DNA of 64,000 nt from Plantactinospora mayteni (GCF_016862935.1 NZ_BONX01000009.1:62001-126000); one strand, 5' to 3'; shown: positions 18,960 to 28,700, counted from the first letter of the stretch. The notes: generated by a model from the sequence alone, not told the origin. A program made the numbers and translations.

Positions 18960-20135
18960 CTAGTTCTTCGAGTTCGAGGTGCCGCCGTTAGCCCGGCCCG
19001 GCTGGGTACCCGCCACTGCGAAGGCCACCATCACCGCTGCGGTGAGGGCGAAGCCGATCGGGTACCCGGCTGTGCTGGCCAGCGCGCCGAAGCCGAGTGC
19101 CCCGAGCCCGTACCCGGTGTCGTAGGCGATGCTCCAGACCGCGGTCGCGGTGCCGTAGGCGGCGGTGGAGACGCGGCTGTACATCATTGCGAGGCTGGCG
19201 TTCTGCACGGTGCCGAAGCCGGCGCCGAAGGCGACCATCCCGGCCAGTACCGCGAGCGGGTTGCCGGCCAGTACCAGCGCGAGGATGCCGGCGGCGGCGA
19301 GCAGCGCGCCGGGGATCAGGAGGCGGGCGGCGCCGTGGCGGTCGCCGTACCGGCCGGCCCACCAGCGGGCGACGGTGGTGGCGCCGGCCTGGGCGAGCAG
19401 TGCGACGGCGGCCAGGCTGCCGGCGCCGCCGGGGACGGCGGCCGGGACGAACGTGACGACGATGCCGGCGGCCATCGCGGTGCCGGTGAAGACGATCGCG
19501 GGGCGCATGAGCGCGGGCGAGCGCAGCGCGGCGGCCATGCCGGTGGGCGCCTCCTCGGTCGTGCGGCCGGCGGGCATGCCGAGCACCGCGACCAGGCCGG
19601 CGAGCGCGGCCAGCGCGCCGAGCGCGAAGACGGCCTCGGCGCCGGCGTGGCCCATCAGCCACACGCCGAGCGGGGTGGCGACGACCGCGGGCAGGCCGGC
19701 GACGATGCCGAGCACGCCGAGGCCCTCGCCGCGCCGCTCGGCGGGGATGAGTTCGGCGCCCCACGCGCCGCACACCACGAAGATCACGGCGAGGCCGAGG
19801 CCGCGCAGCACGCAGACCGCGACTACGACCGGCAGCGCGGCCGAGACCAGCAGTGCCAACACCGGCAGGGCGAGCAGGGCCAGGCCGGCGGCGAGGACGG
19901 TGCGGAAGCCGTACCGGCTGACCAGGCGCGGGATCGCGAACTCGCCGGCCACCGACGACAGCATCAGCACGCCGGTGGCGAGGCCCGCGGCGAAGCCGCC
20001 GGCACCGGCCGCGGTCAGATGCGCGGGTACGACCGACAGCAGCAGGTAGAAGCCGAACAGCCCGGCGAAGTCGGCCAGCATGACCAGCGCGAGCGGGCGG
20101 GAGAGCAGGCGGGGAGCCGGTGCGATCGTCGTCAT
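18960..20135 (-). CDS. MFS transporter
   Basis: Major-facilitator exporter of about 391 residues with 12 predicted membrane segments and the loop motif RLVSRYGFRTVLAAGL between helices 2 and 3. The second half repeats a related pattern (WWAGRYGDRHGAARLLIPG). I chose the ATG at 20135 because TACGTT lies 6 bases upstream; a longer frame from 20183 would overlap the divergent regulator. It faces away from the MocR gene, which probably controls it. The substrate is unknown. Confidence 0.88.
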   Translation of the reverse strand: MTTIAPAPRLLSRPLALVMLADFAGLFGFYLLLSVVPAHLTAAGAGGFAAGLATGVLMLSSVAGEFAIPRLVSRYGFRTVLAAGLALLALPVLALLVSAALPVVVAVCVLRGLGLAVIFVVCGAWGAELIPAERRGEGLGVLGIVAGLPAVVATPLGVWLMGHAGAEAVFALGALAALAGLVAVLGMPAGRTTEEAPTGMAAALRSPALMRPAIVFTGTAMAAGIVVTFVPAAVPGGAGSLAAVALLAQAGATTVARWWAGRYGDRHGAARLLIPGALLAAAGILALVLAGNPLAVLAGMVAFGAGFGTVQNASLAMMYSRVSTAAYGTATAVWSIAYDTGYGLGALGFGALASTAGYPIGFALTAAVMVAFAVAGTQPGRANGGTSNSKN

Positions 20136-20147
20136 GTCCTGAACGTA

Positions 20148-20176
20148 TGGACGCAGCCGGCCCCCGCTAAGGTCCA
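20148..20176. promoter_or_regulatory. Overlapping divergent promoters and possible MocR operator
   Basis: TGGAC (20148-20152) and GTCCA (20172-20176) form an inverted repeat across the 46-base gap. TACGTT (minus, 20147-20142) and TAAGGT (plus, 20168-20173) lie 6 and 8 bases before the two start codons, so both genes are probably leaderless and share control DNA. Confidence 0.4.
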
Positions 20177-20181
20177 ATTCC

Positions 20182-21603
20182 ATGGCGATCGAGTGGGCCG
20201 GTTTGAGTCCGGAGGTGCTGCTGCGGCTGGACCGCGAGGGGCCGGAGCCGCTCCGCGCCCAGCTGGAAGGCGGGCTGCGCGAGGCGATCCGCGCCGGCCG
20301 CCTACAGGCCGGGGAGCGGCTGCCGTCGTCGCGCGAGCTGGCCCGGCAACTCGGCGTCTCCCGCGGCCTGGTGCAGGAGTGCTACGGCCAGCTCTACGCT
20401 GAGGGCTACCTGACCGCCCGGGTCGGCTCGGCCACGCGGGTGGCGGCGACGTCTTCGCTCGGTCGGCCCGCCCGGTCGTCGCCCGCACCCGCGGCGCGGC
20501 TGGAGGTCGACTTCGCCTCCGGGGTGCCCGACCTCGCCAGCTTCCCTCGCGCCGACTGGGCGTGGGCGGTTCGGGATGCGTGCCGCACCGTGCCCACCGC
20601 CGATCTCCACTACGGTGACCCGCGCGGCGACCGCACCCTCCGCAGTGTGCTGGCCGGCTACCTCCGCCGGGTGCGGGCCGCCGTCGCGGACCCGGCCGAC
20701 ATCGTGGTCTGCACGGGCTTCGCCCAGGGACTCGGGCTGGCCTTGCGGGTCCTGTCCCGCACCGGCGTGCACACGGTCGCGTTCGAGGATCCCGGGAACG
20801 GCCGGGGGGAGACCCTCACCGCCGTCACCCGGCTGGGGTTGGAGGTCACGCCGGTACCCGTCGACGAGCGCGGCATCGACGTCACCACGCTGGCCCGTAC
20901 CGCCGCGCGGGCCGTGGTGCTCACGCCGGCACACCAGTCGCCGACCGGCGTGGTGCTCGCCCCCGACCGCCGGCACGCGCTCGCCGCCTGGGCTGCCGAA
21001 CGGGACGCGGTGATCGTCGAGGACGACTACGACGCCGAGTTCCGCTACGACCGCGAGCCGGTCGGCACCCTCCAGGGCATCGCCGCCGGCCGCGTCGTGC
21101 TCCTCGGCACGGTCAGCAAGTCACTCGCTCCGGCGATGCGCCTCGGCTGGGTGGTGTGCCCGCCGCACCTCACCGCCGCGGTCATCGAGGAGAAGCGCCT
21201 CGACGACCGGGGCTCACCCGGCCTCGACCAGCTCGCGCTCGCCCGGTTGATCGAGTCCGGCCGGTACGACCGCCACCTGCGCCGCATGCGCGCCGTGTAC
21301 GCGACCCGCCGCGAGGCCCTCGTCGACGCCCTGGCCCGGCACGCGCCGGGCGTACGGCTGACCGGGCTGGCGGCCGGCTTCCACGCGGTCGCGCACCTGC
21401 CCGAGGGGGTACGCGAGGAGGACGTGGTCGCGGCGGCGCGGGAGCGGTCGGTCGGGCTGTACGGCATGAGCACCTTCCGGATGTCCGGCAACACCACGCC
21501 CGCACAGCTCGTGATGGGCTTCGGCAACCTGAGCGAGCGCGCCATCGAGTCGGGCATCGCCACGGTCGCCGACCTGCTGGAGCCCGCGGACCAGCCGGGC
21601 TGA
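20182..21603 (+). CDS. MocR-type GntR regulator with aminotransferase domain
   Basis: 473 residues: a winged helix (about 20-90, QAGERLPSSRELARQLGVSR) joined to a type-I aminotransferase-like domain. The PLP-lysine region reads LLGTVSKSLAPAMRLGWVV, and EDDYDAEFRYDREPVG is the usual cofactor-pocket motif. Members such as PdxR and GabR bind PLP and control a nearby gene. Divergent placement suggests it regulates the MFS exporter. It lies between genes that are usually adjacent (lipid kinase and helY), so this pair may be an insertion. Confidence 0.92.
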   Translation: MAIEWAGLSPEVLLRLDREGPEPLRAQLEGGLREAIRAGRLQAGERLPSSRELARQLGVSRGLVQECYGQLYAEGYLTARVGSATRVAATSSLGRPARSSPAPAARLEVDFASGVPDLASFPRADWAWAVRDACRTVPTADLHYGDPRGDRTLRSVLAGYLRRVRAAVADPADIVVCTGFAQGLGLALRVLSRTGVHTVAFEDPGNGRGETLTAVTRLGLEVTPVPVDERGIDVTTLARTAARAVVLTPAHQSPTGVVLAPDRRHALAAWAAERDAVIVEDDYDAEFRYDREPVGTLQGIAAGRVVLLGTVSKSLAPAMRLGWVVCPPHLTAAVIEEKRLDDRGSPGLDQLALARLIESGRYDRHLRRMRAVYATRREALVDALARHAPGVRLTGLAAGFHAVAHLPEGVREEDVVAAARERSVGLYGMSTFRMSGNTTPAQLVMGFGNLSERAIESGIATVADLLEPADQPG

Positions 21604-21693
21604 GGGCGCCTCGCCGGTGCCGGCGATGCGCTGCCGGCGTCCCTCGCGCTGCTTCGGCCCGGTCGGCGCCGGACACCTCGCGACACCCCGGCG

Positions 21694-21735
21694 GAACCAC
21701 CCTGGCCGAACCACTCTGGCCGAACCACCCCGGTC
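21694..21735. repeat. Three tandem 14-bp repeats
   Basis: GAACCACCCTGGCC, GAACCACTCTGGCC and GAACCACCCCGGTC follow one another exactly, between the MocR gene and the HAD gene. The last copy overlaps the HAD stop codon. Confidence 0.85.
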
Positions 21736-22510
21736 AGCGGCCGTTCGCGATCGCCAGGTCCACCGCGGCGGTCAGCCCGTTGACCTGTCCCGCGTCGGCC
21801 GCCGGCAGCACCAGCACCGCGCAACCGGCGCGTACGGCTCCGGCGTCGGCGGGGGTGTCGCCGACCATCAGGGTCCGCTCCGGGTCGACGCCGAGCAGGC
21901 CACAGGCCCGGTAGAAGATCGCGGGATCCGGCTTGCAGCGCCCTACCTCGTAGGAGAGCACGAACGCGTCGACCAGGTCGGTGAGTTCCCAGGCGTCGAA
22001 GAGCGGCCGGAGGTCGAATCCGATGTTGCTGACCACCGCCACCGGCACCCTGGCCGCGCGCAGCGCCTCCAGGGTCGCCCTGGTGTCGGCGTACGGGAGC
22101 CAGCCGTCCGGGACCAGGAGGCGGTCGTAGAGGGCCTCGGCGAGGCCGTTCACGCCGCTGTCGACCGTCTCGGCCAGCCCCACGAAGGCGGCCCGGTGGG
22201 CGGGACCGTAGAGGTCGCGTTCCGCCCACACCTCGGCCAGGTGCGGAGGGACCCGGGTCGGCAGGGGTCCACCGGCCCGGCCGGCGGTGACCAGGCGGTC
22301 GGCCAGGGCCGTCGCCCGGGCGCGGTCCAGGGTCGCCCCGCAGGCCGCCGCAGCGGCGGTGACCCAGGCGACCGGCTCCTCCACCTGGGCGAGGGTGCCG
22401 TGGAAGTCGAAGAGCACCGCGTCCACCGGGCGGCGGGGTGGCTGCCCGGGGGTGGGGTCGGCGGTTCCGCTCGACGTACGAGGCTTGGGCGGTTCGGCAT
22501 GATCCGGCAC
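21734..22510 (-). CDS. HAD-superfamily hydrolase
   Basis: Phosphatase-like protein of the haloacid dehalogenase superfamily. Motif I is DAVLFDFHGTLA (nucleophile Asp, with the general acid position as His instead of the more usual Asp in DxD), motif II is VAVVSNIGF, and motif III/IV is KPDPAIFYRACGLLGVDPER followed by MVGDTPADAG. About 258 residues. GTG at 22519 is overlapped by TAGGGT (22523-22518); the GTG at 22510 lies 7 bases past it and is the better leaderless start. The substrate is unknown. It is divergent from helY. Confidence 0.85.
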   Translation of the reverse strand: MPDHAEPPKPRTSSGTADPTPGQPPRRPVDAVLFDFHGTLAQVEEPVAWVTAAAAACGATLDRARATALADRLVTAGRAGGPLPTRVPPHLAEVWAERDLYGPAHRAAFVGLAETVDSGVNGLAEALYDRLLVPDGWLPYADTRATLEALRAARVPVAVVSNIGFDLRPLFDAWELTDLVDAFVLSYEVGRCKPDPAIFYRACGLLGVDPERTLMVGDTPADAGAVRAGCAVLVLPAADAGQVNGLTAAVDLAIANGR

Positions 22511-22596
22511 GTCGTGCACCCTACCGACCGGCTCTCGGGGGCCCGCTCTACGGCCTGCCGACGTGCGAGCACCCGGTACGCATTAATCTTGGGTTC

Positions 22597-25383
22597 ATGT
22601 CGAGCCCCGCCGAGCGGTACGCCGCAGCGCGCCGCCGGGCCGCGCAGGCCAGCATGTTCCCCGCGCTTGACGAGTTCGCCCAGCAACTCGGGTTCGATCT
22701 CGACGACTTCCAGCGCGAGGCGTGTCAGGCGCTGGAGCGGGGCAGCGGTGTCCTGGTCTGTGCCCCGACCGGCGCCGGTAAGACCGTCGTCGGCGAGTTC
22801 GCCGTGCACCTGGCGCTGCACAGCGACGCCGGGGCCGAGCCGGGCGGGCCGGTCCGGAAGTGCTTCTACACCACCCCGATCAAGGCGCTGTCGAACCAGA
22901 AGTACCACGACCTGGTGGACCGGTACGGCTCGGAGCAGGTGGGGCTGCTCACCGGGGACAACGCGATCAACGGCGACGCGCCGGTGGTGGTGATGACCAC
23001 CGAGGTACTGCGGAACATGCTCTACGCCGGCTCGTCGAGCCTGGCCGGGCTGGCGTACGTGGTGATGGACGAGGTGCACTACCTCGCCGACCGGTTCCGG
23101 GGCGGGGTCTGGGAGGAGGTGATCATCCACCTGCCGGAGTCGGTGACCCTGGTCTCGCTCTCCGCCACCGTCTCCAACGCGGAGGAGTTCGCCGACTGGC
23201 TGGTCACCGTGCGCGGTGAGACCGAGGTGGTGGTCAGCGAACACCGGCCGGTGCCGCTCTGGCAGCACATGCTGGTCAACCGGCGGATGTTCGACCTGTT
23301 CCACGACGCCGACGCGGCCCGCAAGCACGACGTGCACCCGGAACTGCTCCGCTACACCCGGGAGATGCTGCGCCGCCTCGAACTCGGCGACGGCCGTACG
23401 CACGGGCCGGGGTGGGGGCGTGGCGGTCCCCGGGGGCCCCGCTGGCGCGGCCCGCTCCGGGCCGACATCGTCGAGCGGCTCGACCGCGAGGGCCTGCTGC
23501 CGGCGATCCTCTTCATCTTCAGCCGGGCCGGCTGTGACGCCGCTGTCCAGCAGTGCCTGGCCGCCGGGCTGCGGCTGACCACCCCGGACGAGCGGGCCGA
23601 GATCCGCCGGGTGGTGGAGAGCCGGATCACCAGCGTCCCCGGCGAGGACCTCGCCGTACTCGGCTACTGGGAGTGGCTCGACGGCCTCGAGCGCGGCCTC
23701 GCCGCCCACCACGCCGGGATGCTGCCGGCGTTCAAGGAGGTGGTCGAGGAGCTGTTCGTGCGTGGGCTGGTGAAGGCGGTCTTCGCCACCGAGACGCTGG
23801 CGCTCGGGATCAACATGCCGGCCCGCTGTGTCGTGCTGGAACGGCTGGTCAAGTTCAACGGGGAGGCGCACGTCGACCTGACGCCGGGGGAGTACACCCA
23901 GCTCACCGGCCGGGCGGGTCGGCGGGGGATCGACGTCGAGGGGCACGCCGTCGTCGTCTGGTCACCGGAGGTCGATCCCCGGCACGTGGCGGGGCTGGCC
24001 TCGACGCGTACCTATCCGCTGCGGTCGAGCTTCCGGCCGTCGTACAACATGGCGGTGAACCTGGTCGGGTCGGTGGGTGCCGCGCCGGCCCGGGAGCTGC
24101 TCGAATCGTCGTTCGCGCAGTTCCAGGCGGACCGGTCGGTGGTCGGCCTGGCCCGGCAGGTGCAGCGCAACGTCGAGACCGTCGAGGCGTACGGCGCGGA
24201 GGTGCGCTGCGAGCACGGCGACTTCGACGAGTACTTCGGGCTGCGGCTGGCGATCCACGACCGGGAGCAGGCGCTGGCCCGGCAGGGGCAGTCGCAGCGC
24301 CGGGCGGCGACCCTGGCCGCGCTGGAGCGGCTGCGGGTCGGTGACGTGATCCGGGTGCCGGCGGGCCGGCGGGCCGGGCTGGCGGTGGTGCTCGATCCCG
24401 GTGTCGGTGGGTTCGGCGAGCCTCGGCCGCTGGTGCTGACCCAGGACCGGTGGGCCGGGCGGATCACCCCCGGCGACTTCACCACCCCGGCCGAGGTGCT
24501 GGCCCGGATCCGGGTACCGAAGCACTTCAACCACCGTTCCCCGGCGGCCCGCCGGGATCTGGCGGCGGCGGTCAGCGGGACGGGGCTGGACCGGCACGCC
24601 CGGCGCGGCGGCCGGTCCCGGGGCGGCGGTGGCGAGGACGAGCGGCTCAGCCAGCTCCGGGCCGAGCTGCGCCGGCACCCCTGTCACGCCTGCCCGGACC
24701 GGGAGGAGCACGCCCGCTGGGCGGAGCGCCGCCGTCGCCTGGAGCGGGACACCGCAGAGCTGCGGCAGCGGGTCTCCGGGCGTACCGGATCGCTGACCCG
24801 GACCTTCGACCGGGTCTGCGGCATCCTCACCGCCCGTGGCTACCTCTCGGAGTCCGGCGAGGTGACCGACGCGGGCCGGATGCTGGGCCGGATCTGGACC
24901 GAGGCGGACCTGCTGGTGGCGGAGTGTCTGCGGCGCGGGGTCTGGGACGGGCTGTCCCCTTCCGAGCTGGCCGCCGCGGTCTCGGTGGTGGTCTACGAGG
25001 CGCGGCGGGACACCGACGAGCGGGCCTCGGTGCCCCGGGGTCCGGTGTCGGACGCGGTCGGCGAGACCCTGAAGATCTGGGCCGAGCTGGAGTCCGACGA
25101 GGCGGCCCGGGGGTTGGAGGCGACCCGGGAGCCCGACCTCGGCTTCGTCTGGCCGGTATACCGGTGGGCCCGGGGCGAGGCGCTGGCGAAGGTACTGGCC
25201 AGCGGCCACAACCTGGACGGCGACATGCCGGCCGGTGACTTCGTCCGGTGGGCCCGGCAGGTGGTGGACCTGCTCGGGCAGGTCGCCGACTCGACGGGTG
25301 CCTCGGTGGAGCTGCGCGGCACGGCGCGGCAGGCGATGGCGACGATCAACCGGGGCGTACTCGCCTACCACGGCGCGACCTGA
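22597..25383 (+). CDS. helY: Ski2-like DEVH-box helicase HelY
   Basis: Superfamily 2 helicase of the Ski2/Mtr4 type, presumably acting on RNA. It has 928 residues. Walker A APTGAGKT at 56-63, DEVH at 158-161, SATVSN, and GRAGRRGID in the second RecA domain are all present, followed by a DSHCT-type C-terminal domain. TAATCT at 22584-22589 lies 7 bases before ATG 22597 and decides the start. In mycobacteria helY directly follows tatC; here a lipid kinase, MFS/MocR pair and HAD gene lie between them. Confidence 0.93.
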   Translation: MSSPAERYAAARRRAAQASMFPALDEFAQQLGFDLDDFQREACQALERGSGVLVCAPTGAGKTVVGEFAVHLALHSDAGAEPGGPVRKCFYTTPIKALSNQKYHDLVDRYGSEQVGLLTGDNAINGDAPVVVMTTEVLRNMLYAGSSSLAGLAYVVMDEVHYLADRFRGGVWEEVIIHLPESVTLVSLSATVSNAEEFADWLVTVRGETEVVVSEHRPVPLWQHMLVNRRMFDLFHDADAARKHDVHPELLRYTREMLRRLELGDGRTHGPGWGRGGPRGPRWRGPLRADIVERLDREGLLPAILFIFSRAGCDAAVQQCLAAGLRLTTPDERAEIRRVVESRITSVPGEDLAVLGYWEWLDGLERGLAAHHAGMLPAFKEVVEELFVRGLVKAVFATETLALGINMPARCVVLERLVKFNGEAHVDLTPGEYTQLTGRAGRRGIDVEGHAVVVWSPEVDPRHVAGLASTRTYPLRSSFRPSYNMAVNLVGSVGAAPARELLESSFAQFQADRSVVGLARQVQRNVETVEAYGAEVRCEHGDFDEYFGLRLAIHDREQALARQGQSQRRAATLAALERLRVGDVIRVPAGRRAGLAVVLDPGVGGFGEPRPLVLTQDRWAGRITPGDFTTPAEVLARIRVPKHFNHRSPAARRDLAAAVSGTGLDRHARRGGRSRGGGGEDERLSQLRAELRRHPCHACPDREEHARWAERRRRLERDTAELRQRVSGRTGSLTRTFDRVCGILTARGYLSESGEVTDAGRMLGRIWTEADLLVAECLRRGVWDGLSPSELAAAVSVVVYEARRDTDERASVPRGPVSDAVGETLKIWAELESDEAARGLEATREPDLGFVWPVYRWARGEALAKVLASGHNLDGDMPAGDFVRWARQVVDLLGQVADSTGASVELRGTARQAMATINRGVLAYHGAT

Positions 25384-25385
25384 CG

Positions 25386-25405
25386 GTCGAGCGAACCGGC
25401 TCGAC
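25386..25405 (+). terminator. Hairpin just after helY
   Basis: GTCGAGC (25386-25392) pairs with GCTCGAC (25399-25405) around GAACCG, starting 3 bases after the helY stop. No T-run follows. Confidence 0.4.
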
Positions 25406-25616
25406 TGTTCAGCCAGCCGACATCTTCCGTCAGGTCAACCGGCCCTCCTCCGGGGATGATCTTTCCGGTCACCCTGCCCACAACCCGTCGGCCCACCGAA
25501 CGCGCCCGAAGCATCACCAGATGCACCCGAAGCACCGTTGTGGCCGTTCGGACCGCAAGTGATCATCATTCGCGGGGCGCGGAACCGCCGTGCGACGGCG
25601 CGAGGGGATCACCGGG

Positions 25617-26522
25617 ATGGGCACCATCGACCACTTCCAGTACGGCTGGGTCACGCCCGTGCTGAGCTACGGACTCTCCGTCCTCGGCTCGTTCCTGGGG
25701 CTGCTCTGTGCGGTACGGGCCCGGGAGGCCCGCACCTCGGTACGCCGGATCTGGTGGCTGGCGCTGGCCGCCTGGGCGATCGGCGGTACGGCGATCTGGA
25801 CCATGCACTTCACCGCGATGCTCGGGTTCAGCGTCGCCGGTACCCCGCTCCGGTACGACGTGCCGACGACCGTGGCGAGCGCCCTGGTCGCGGTCGTCAC
25901 CGTCGGGATCGGGCTGGTCGTGGCGGTCTTCGGGCGGCTCGACCGGCTGCGGATCCTGCTCGGCGGGATGTTCGCCGGGCTCGGCGTGGCCGCCATGCAC
26001 TACCTGGGCATGTCGGCGATCCAGCTGCGCGGGCGGCTCGACTACGAGACGTCGCTGCTGGTGGTGTCGGTGCTGATCGCGGTGGTGGCCGCGACCGCCG
26101 CGCTCTGGCTGGCCGTCACCGTACGCGGCACCGGTGCGGTGACCGGTGCCGCCGTCGTGATGGGGTTCGCGGTCAGCGGGATGCACTACACCGGGATGGC
26201 GGCGATGTCGGTGCATCCCCAGCCGTCCGCGCCGGCCCCGACCGGTGCCAGTGGGGCGAACCTGCTGCTGCCGATCATGCTGATCGTCATCTTCGTGGCG
26301 TTCGTGCTGTTCTACGCGCTGCTCGCCACCCCGACCGCGGACGACCGGGCTGCCTCGGCGTACCTGGCCGACCGGGCCGCCGAGCGGCTGGACGCCGAAC
26401 GGCGCACCGTGGAGCAGACGGCCGAACGCGCCGTCGAGCCCTCCGCCCCGCCCGGGGTGGCGGGCCGCGAAGTCCCGCCCGCTGGCCCGGGCCGGCGCTT
26501 CAAGACCCGCCAGCCCTTCTGA
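25617..26522 (+). CDS. MHYT-domain integral membrane sensor protein
   Basis: About 301 residues with seven or so membrane segments. Three MHYT motifs are visible (MHFTAM, MHYLGM, MHYTGM), whose Met/His residues are proposed to bind copper and sense oxygen, CO or NO. There is no GGDEF, EAL or kinase output domain; the tail is cytoplasmic and rich in Arg/Glu. I chose ATG 25617 because GAGGGG lies about 11 bases upstream; GTG 25590 is an in-frame alternative. A 210-base gap to helY suggests its own promoter. Confidence 0.9.
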   Translation: MGTIDHFQYGWVTPVLSYGLSVLGSFLGLLCAVRAREARTSVRRIWWLALAAWAIGGTAIWTMHFTAMLGFSVAGTPLRYDVPTTVASALVAVVTVGIGLVVAVFGRLDRLRILLGGMFAGLGVAAMHYLGMSAIQLRGRLDYETSLLVVSVLIAVVAATAALWLAVTVRGTGAVTGAAVVMGFAVSGMHYTGMAAMSVHPQPSAPAPTGASGANLLLPIMLIVIFVAFVLFYALLATPTADDRAASAYLADRAAERLDAERRTVEQTAERAVEPSAPPGVAGREVPPAGPGRRFKTRQPF

Positions 26523-26534
26523 ACCCGCCCGACT

Positions 26535-26548
26535 CCTGACGCGTCAGG
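26535..26548. terminator. Bidirectional terminator between convergent genes
   Basis: CCTGACGCGTCAGG is a perfect palindrome, flanked by GCCCG and CGGGC that can extend the stem. It lies between the MHYT gene and the exonuclease gene and includes the exonuclease stop codon. Confidence 0.6.
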
Positions 26549-27473
26549 CGGGCACGGTGTTGCCGGCGAGGGCGTCGACCAGCCGGCGGCACGGGCCGGC
26601 GAGGTTCCACTGCTCGGCGAGCGCGAGCAGCCGGTCGGGGTCGACCGGCGCCGCCGGCAGGGTGGGGTCCATCGGCGGTAGCGGCACGTCCAGGGCCACC
26701 CGGACCACCGTCGGGGCGACCGCCAGGTAGTCCCGGGCCGCGGTCAGCTTGGTCCGCAGTCCGGGCGCGAAGCCGGAGGACGGGTCGTCGAGCGCGGCGA
26801 GGATGCCGTCCAGGCTGCCGTACCGCTCGACGAGCCGGGCGGCGGTCTTCTCACCGACGCCGGCCACCCCGGGCAGGCCGTCGCTGGGGTCGCCGCGCAG
26901 CGCGGCGAAGTCGGCGTACCCGGCGGCCGGTACGCCGTACTTGGTCCGGACGGCGGTGTCGTCGCAGTCCTCGAGTTTCGCCACGCCACGGCCGCAGTAG
27001 AGCAGCCGCACCGGCCGGCTGTCGTCGATGAGCTGGAACAGGTCCCGGTCGCCGGAGGCCACCTCCACCGGTGCCGGCGAGGTCGCCGCCAGCGTGCCGA
27101 GTACGTCGTCCGCCTCGTAGCCGTCCACCCCGATCGCCGGGATGCCGATCGCGGCCAGCAGTTCGAGGATCAGCGGCACCTGTGGGGAGAGGGTGTCCGG
27201 CACCACCTCGCCACCCTCCGGCGCCACCCGGTGCGCCTTGTACGACGGCAGCAGCGCCACCCGCCAGGCCGGGCGCCAGTCGTAGTCCAGCGCGCAGACC
27301 AGCCGGTCCGGCCGGCGGGTGCGGATCAGTGTCGCCAGCATGTCCAGGAAGCCCCGGACGGCGTTGACCGGGCTGCCGTCCGGCGCCTTGGCGGCCGATT
27401 CCGGGATGCCGAAGTAGGCCCGGAAGTAGAGGCTCGGTGCGTCGATGAGGAGCAGGGGGCGGCTGTCGTTCAC
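26544..27473 (-). CDS. 5'-3' exonuclease (PolA N-terminal-domain-like)
   Basis: Stand-alone relative of the DNA polymerase I 5' nuclease domain, expected to degrade DNA or flaps from the 5' end. It has 309 residues. LLIDAPSLYFRAYFG, GYEADDVLGTLA and ASGDRDLFQLI hold the metal-binding acidic residues, and a helix-hairpin-helix follows (GLPGVAGVGEKTAARLVERY). GTG start; CAGGCT lies 6 bases upstream, close to the TAGGCT seen before several leaderless genes here. Confidence 0.92.
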   Translation of the reverse strand: MNDSRPLLLIDAPSLYFRAYFGIPESAAKAPDGSPVNAVRGFLDMLATLIRTRRPDRLVCALDYDWRPAWRVALLPSYKAHRVAPEGGEVVPDTLSPQVPLILELLAAIGIPAIGVDGYEADDVLGTLAATSPAPVEVASGDRDLFQLIDDSRPVRLLYCGRGVAKLEDCDDTAVRTKYGVPAAGYADFAALRGDPSDGLPGVAGVGEKTAARLVERYGSLDGILAALDDPSSGFAPGLRTKLTAARDYLAVAPTVVRVALDVPLPPMDPTLPAAPVDPDRLLALAEQWNLAGPCRRLVDALAGNTVPA

Positions 27474-27587
27474 CCGGACAGCCTGGCACAGCCTCGCCCG
27501 CCCCGGTCACAGGCCCCGCGACGGCGGGTCGACAGCCTGGGCCGTCCCGCCGGTCGATTCCGCCCGAACGACCGTTAAGCTAGTGAC

Positions 27588-28700
27588 GTGGGTTACGAAG
27601 ACCTCTATCCGCCGCACCGGCTGGCGGCAGCCCAGGAAGCCACCGCCGACGCCGGCCTGGACGCCCTGCTCATCCCGCCGGGCTCCGACCTGCGCTACCT
27701 GACCGGCTACCACGCGCACGCCCTCGAACGACTCACCTGCCTGGTGCTGCCGGCGACCGGCGAACCGACCCTCGTCGTACCGACCCTGGAGCGGCCGGCC
27801 GCCGAGGCGTCCCCGGCGCCGCGCACGGGCGTACGCATCGTGGACCACCCGGACGGCACCGACCCGTACCCGCTGGTGGTGCAGGCCCTCGGCGGGCCGG
27901 TCGGTGCGGTCGGGCTCGGCGACCGGATGTGGGCCGAGCAGGTGCTCGCGCTGCGCACCGCGCTGCCCGGCACCGCCCAGCGGCTCGCCGGCGAGGTGCT
28001 GCGCGGCCTGCGGCTGCGCAAGTCGCCGGCCGAGGTGGCGGCGCTGCGGGAGGCCGGCGCCGCGATCGACGCGGTACACGCCCGGATGGCCGAGTGGCTC
28101 CGGCCCGGCCGGACCGAGGGAGAGGTCGCCGCCGACATCTCGGTCGCGATCCGGGAGGCCGGGCACGCCACCGCCGACTTCGCGATCGTCGCCGCCGGCC
28201 CGAACGGGGCCAGTCCGCACCACGGCACCTCCGACCGGGTGATCGGCGCCGGCGAACCGGTGGTCGTCGACATCGGCGGGACCATGCCGTCCGGCTACTG
28301 CTCGGACTCCACCCGGTGCTACGTGATCGGGACACCGCCACCCGATTTCACCGACTACTACCAGGTGCTGCACGCCGCCCAGCAGGCCGCGGTCGGTGCG
28401 GTACGGCCCGGGGTCAGCGCGGCGGCGGTCGACTCGGTCGCCCGCGAGGTCATCGCCGACGCCGGCTACGGGGCCGCCTTCCTGCACCGGACCGGGCACG
28501 GGATCGGGCTGGACGGACACGAGGACCCGTACCTGGTCGCCGGCAACGAGCTGCCGCTGGAGCCGGGGATGGCGTTCTCCATCGAACCGGGGATCTATCT
28601 GGCCGGCCGGCACGGCGCCCGGATCGAGGACATCGTGGTCTGCACCCCGGACGGGGTGGAGCGGCTCAACACCGTCTCCCGGGAGTTGGTGCGGCTGTGA
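27588..28700 (+). CDS. M24-family metallopeptidase (Xaa-Pro aminopeptidase type)
   Basis: Removes N-terminal residues before proline, or is a related pita-bread hydrolase. It has 370 residues: a creatinase-like N-domain (about 1-130) and a catalytic domain with all five metal ligands in place (VVVDIGG, CSDSTRCY, HRTGHGIGLDGHE, FSIEPGIY, ARIEDIVV). TAAGCT at 27576-27581 lies 6 bases before the GTG, so a leaderless start is likely. Its TGA overlaps the next gene's GTG. Confidence 0.92.
   Translation: MGYEDLYPPHRLAAAQEATADAGLDALLIPPGSDLRYLTGYHAHALERLTCLVLPATGEPTLVVPTLERPAAEASPAPRTGVRIVDHPDGTDPYPLVVQALGGPVGAVGLGDRMWAEQVLALRTALPGTAQRLAGEVLRGLRLRKSPAEVAALREAGAAIDAVHARMAEWLRPGRTEGEVAADISVAIREAGHATADFAIVAAGPNGASPHHGTSDRVIGAGEPVVVDIGGTMPSGYCSDSTRCYVIGTPPPDFTDYYQVLHAAQQAAVGAVRPGVSAAAVDSVAREVIADAGYGAAFLHRTGHGIGLDGHEDPYLVAGNELPLEPGMAFSIEPGIYLAGRHGARIEDIVVCTPDGVERLNTVSRELVRL

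Noticed and set aside
22150-23946. Long minus-strand frame opposite the first half of helY
   Set aside because: It lies antisense to conserved helicase motifs and has no domain of its own.
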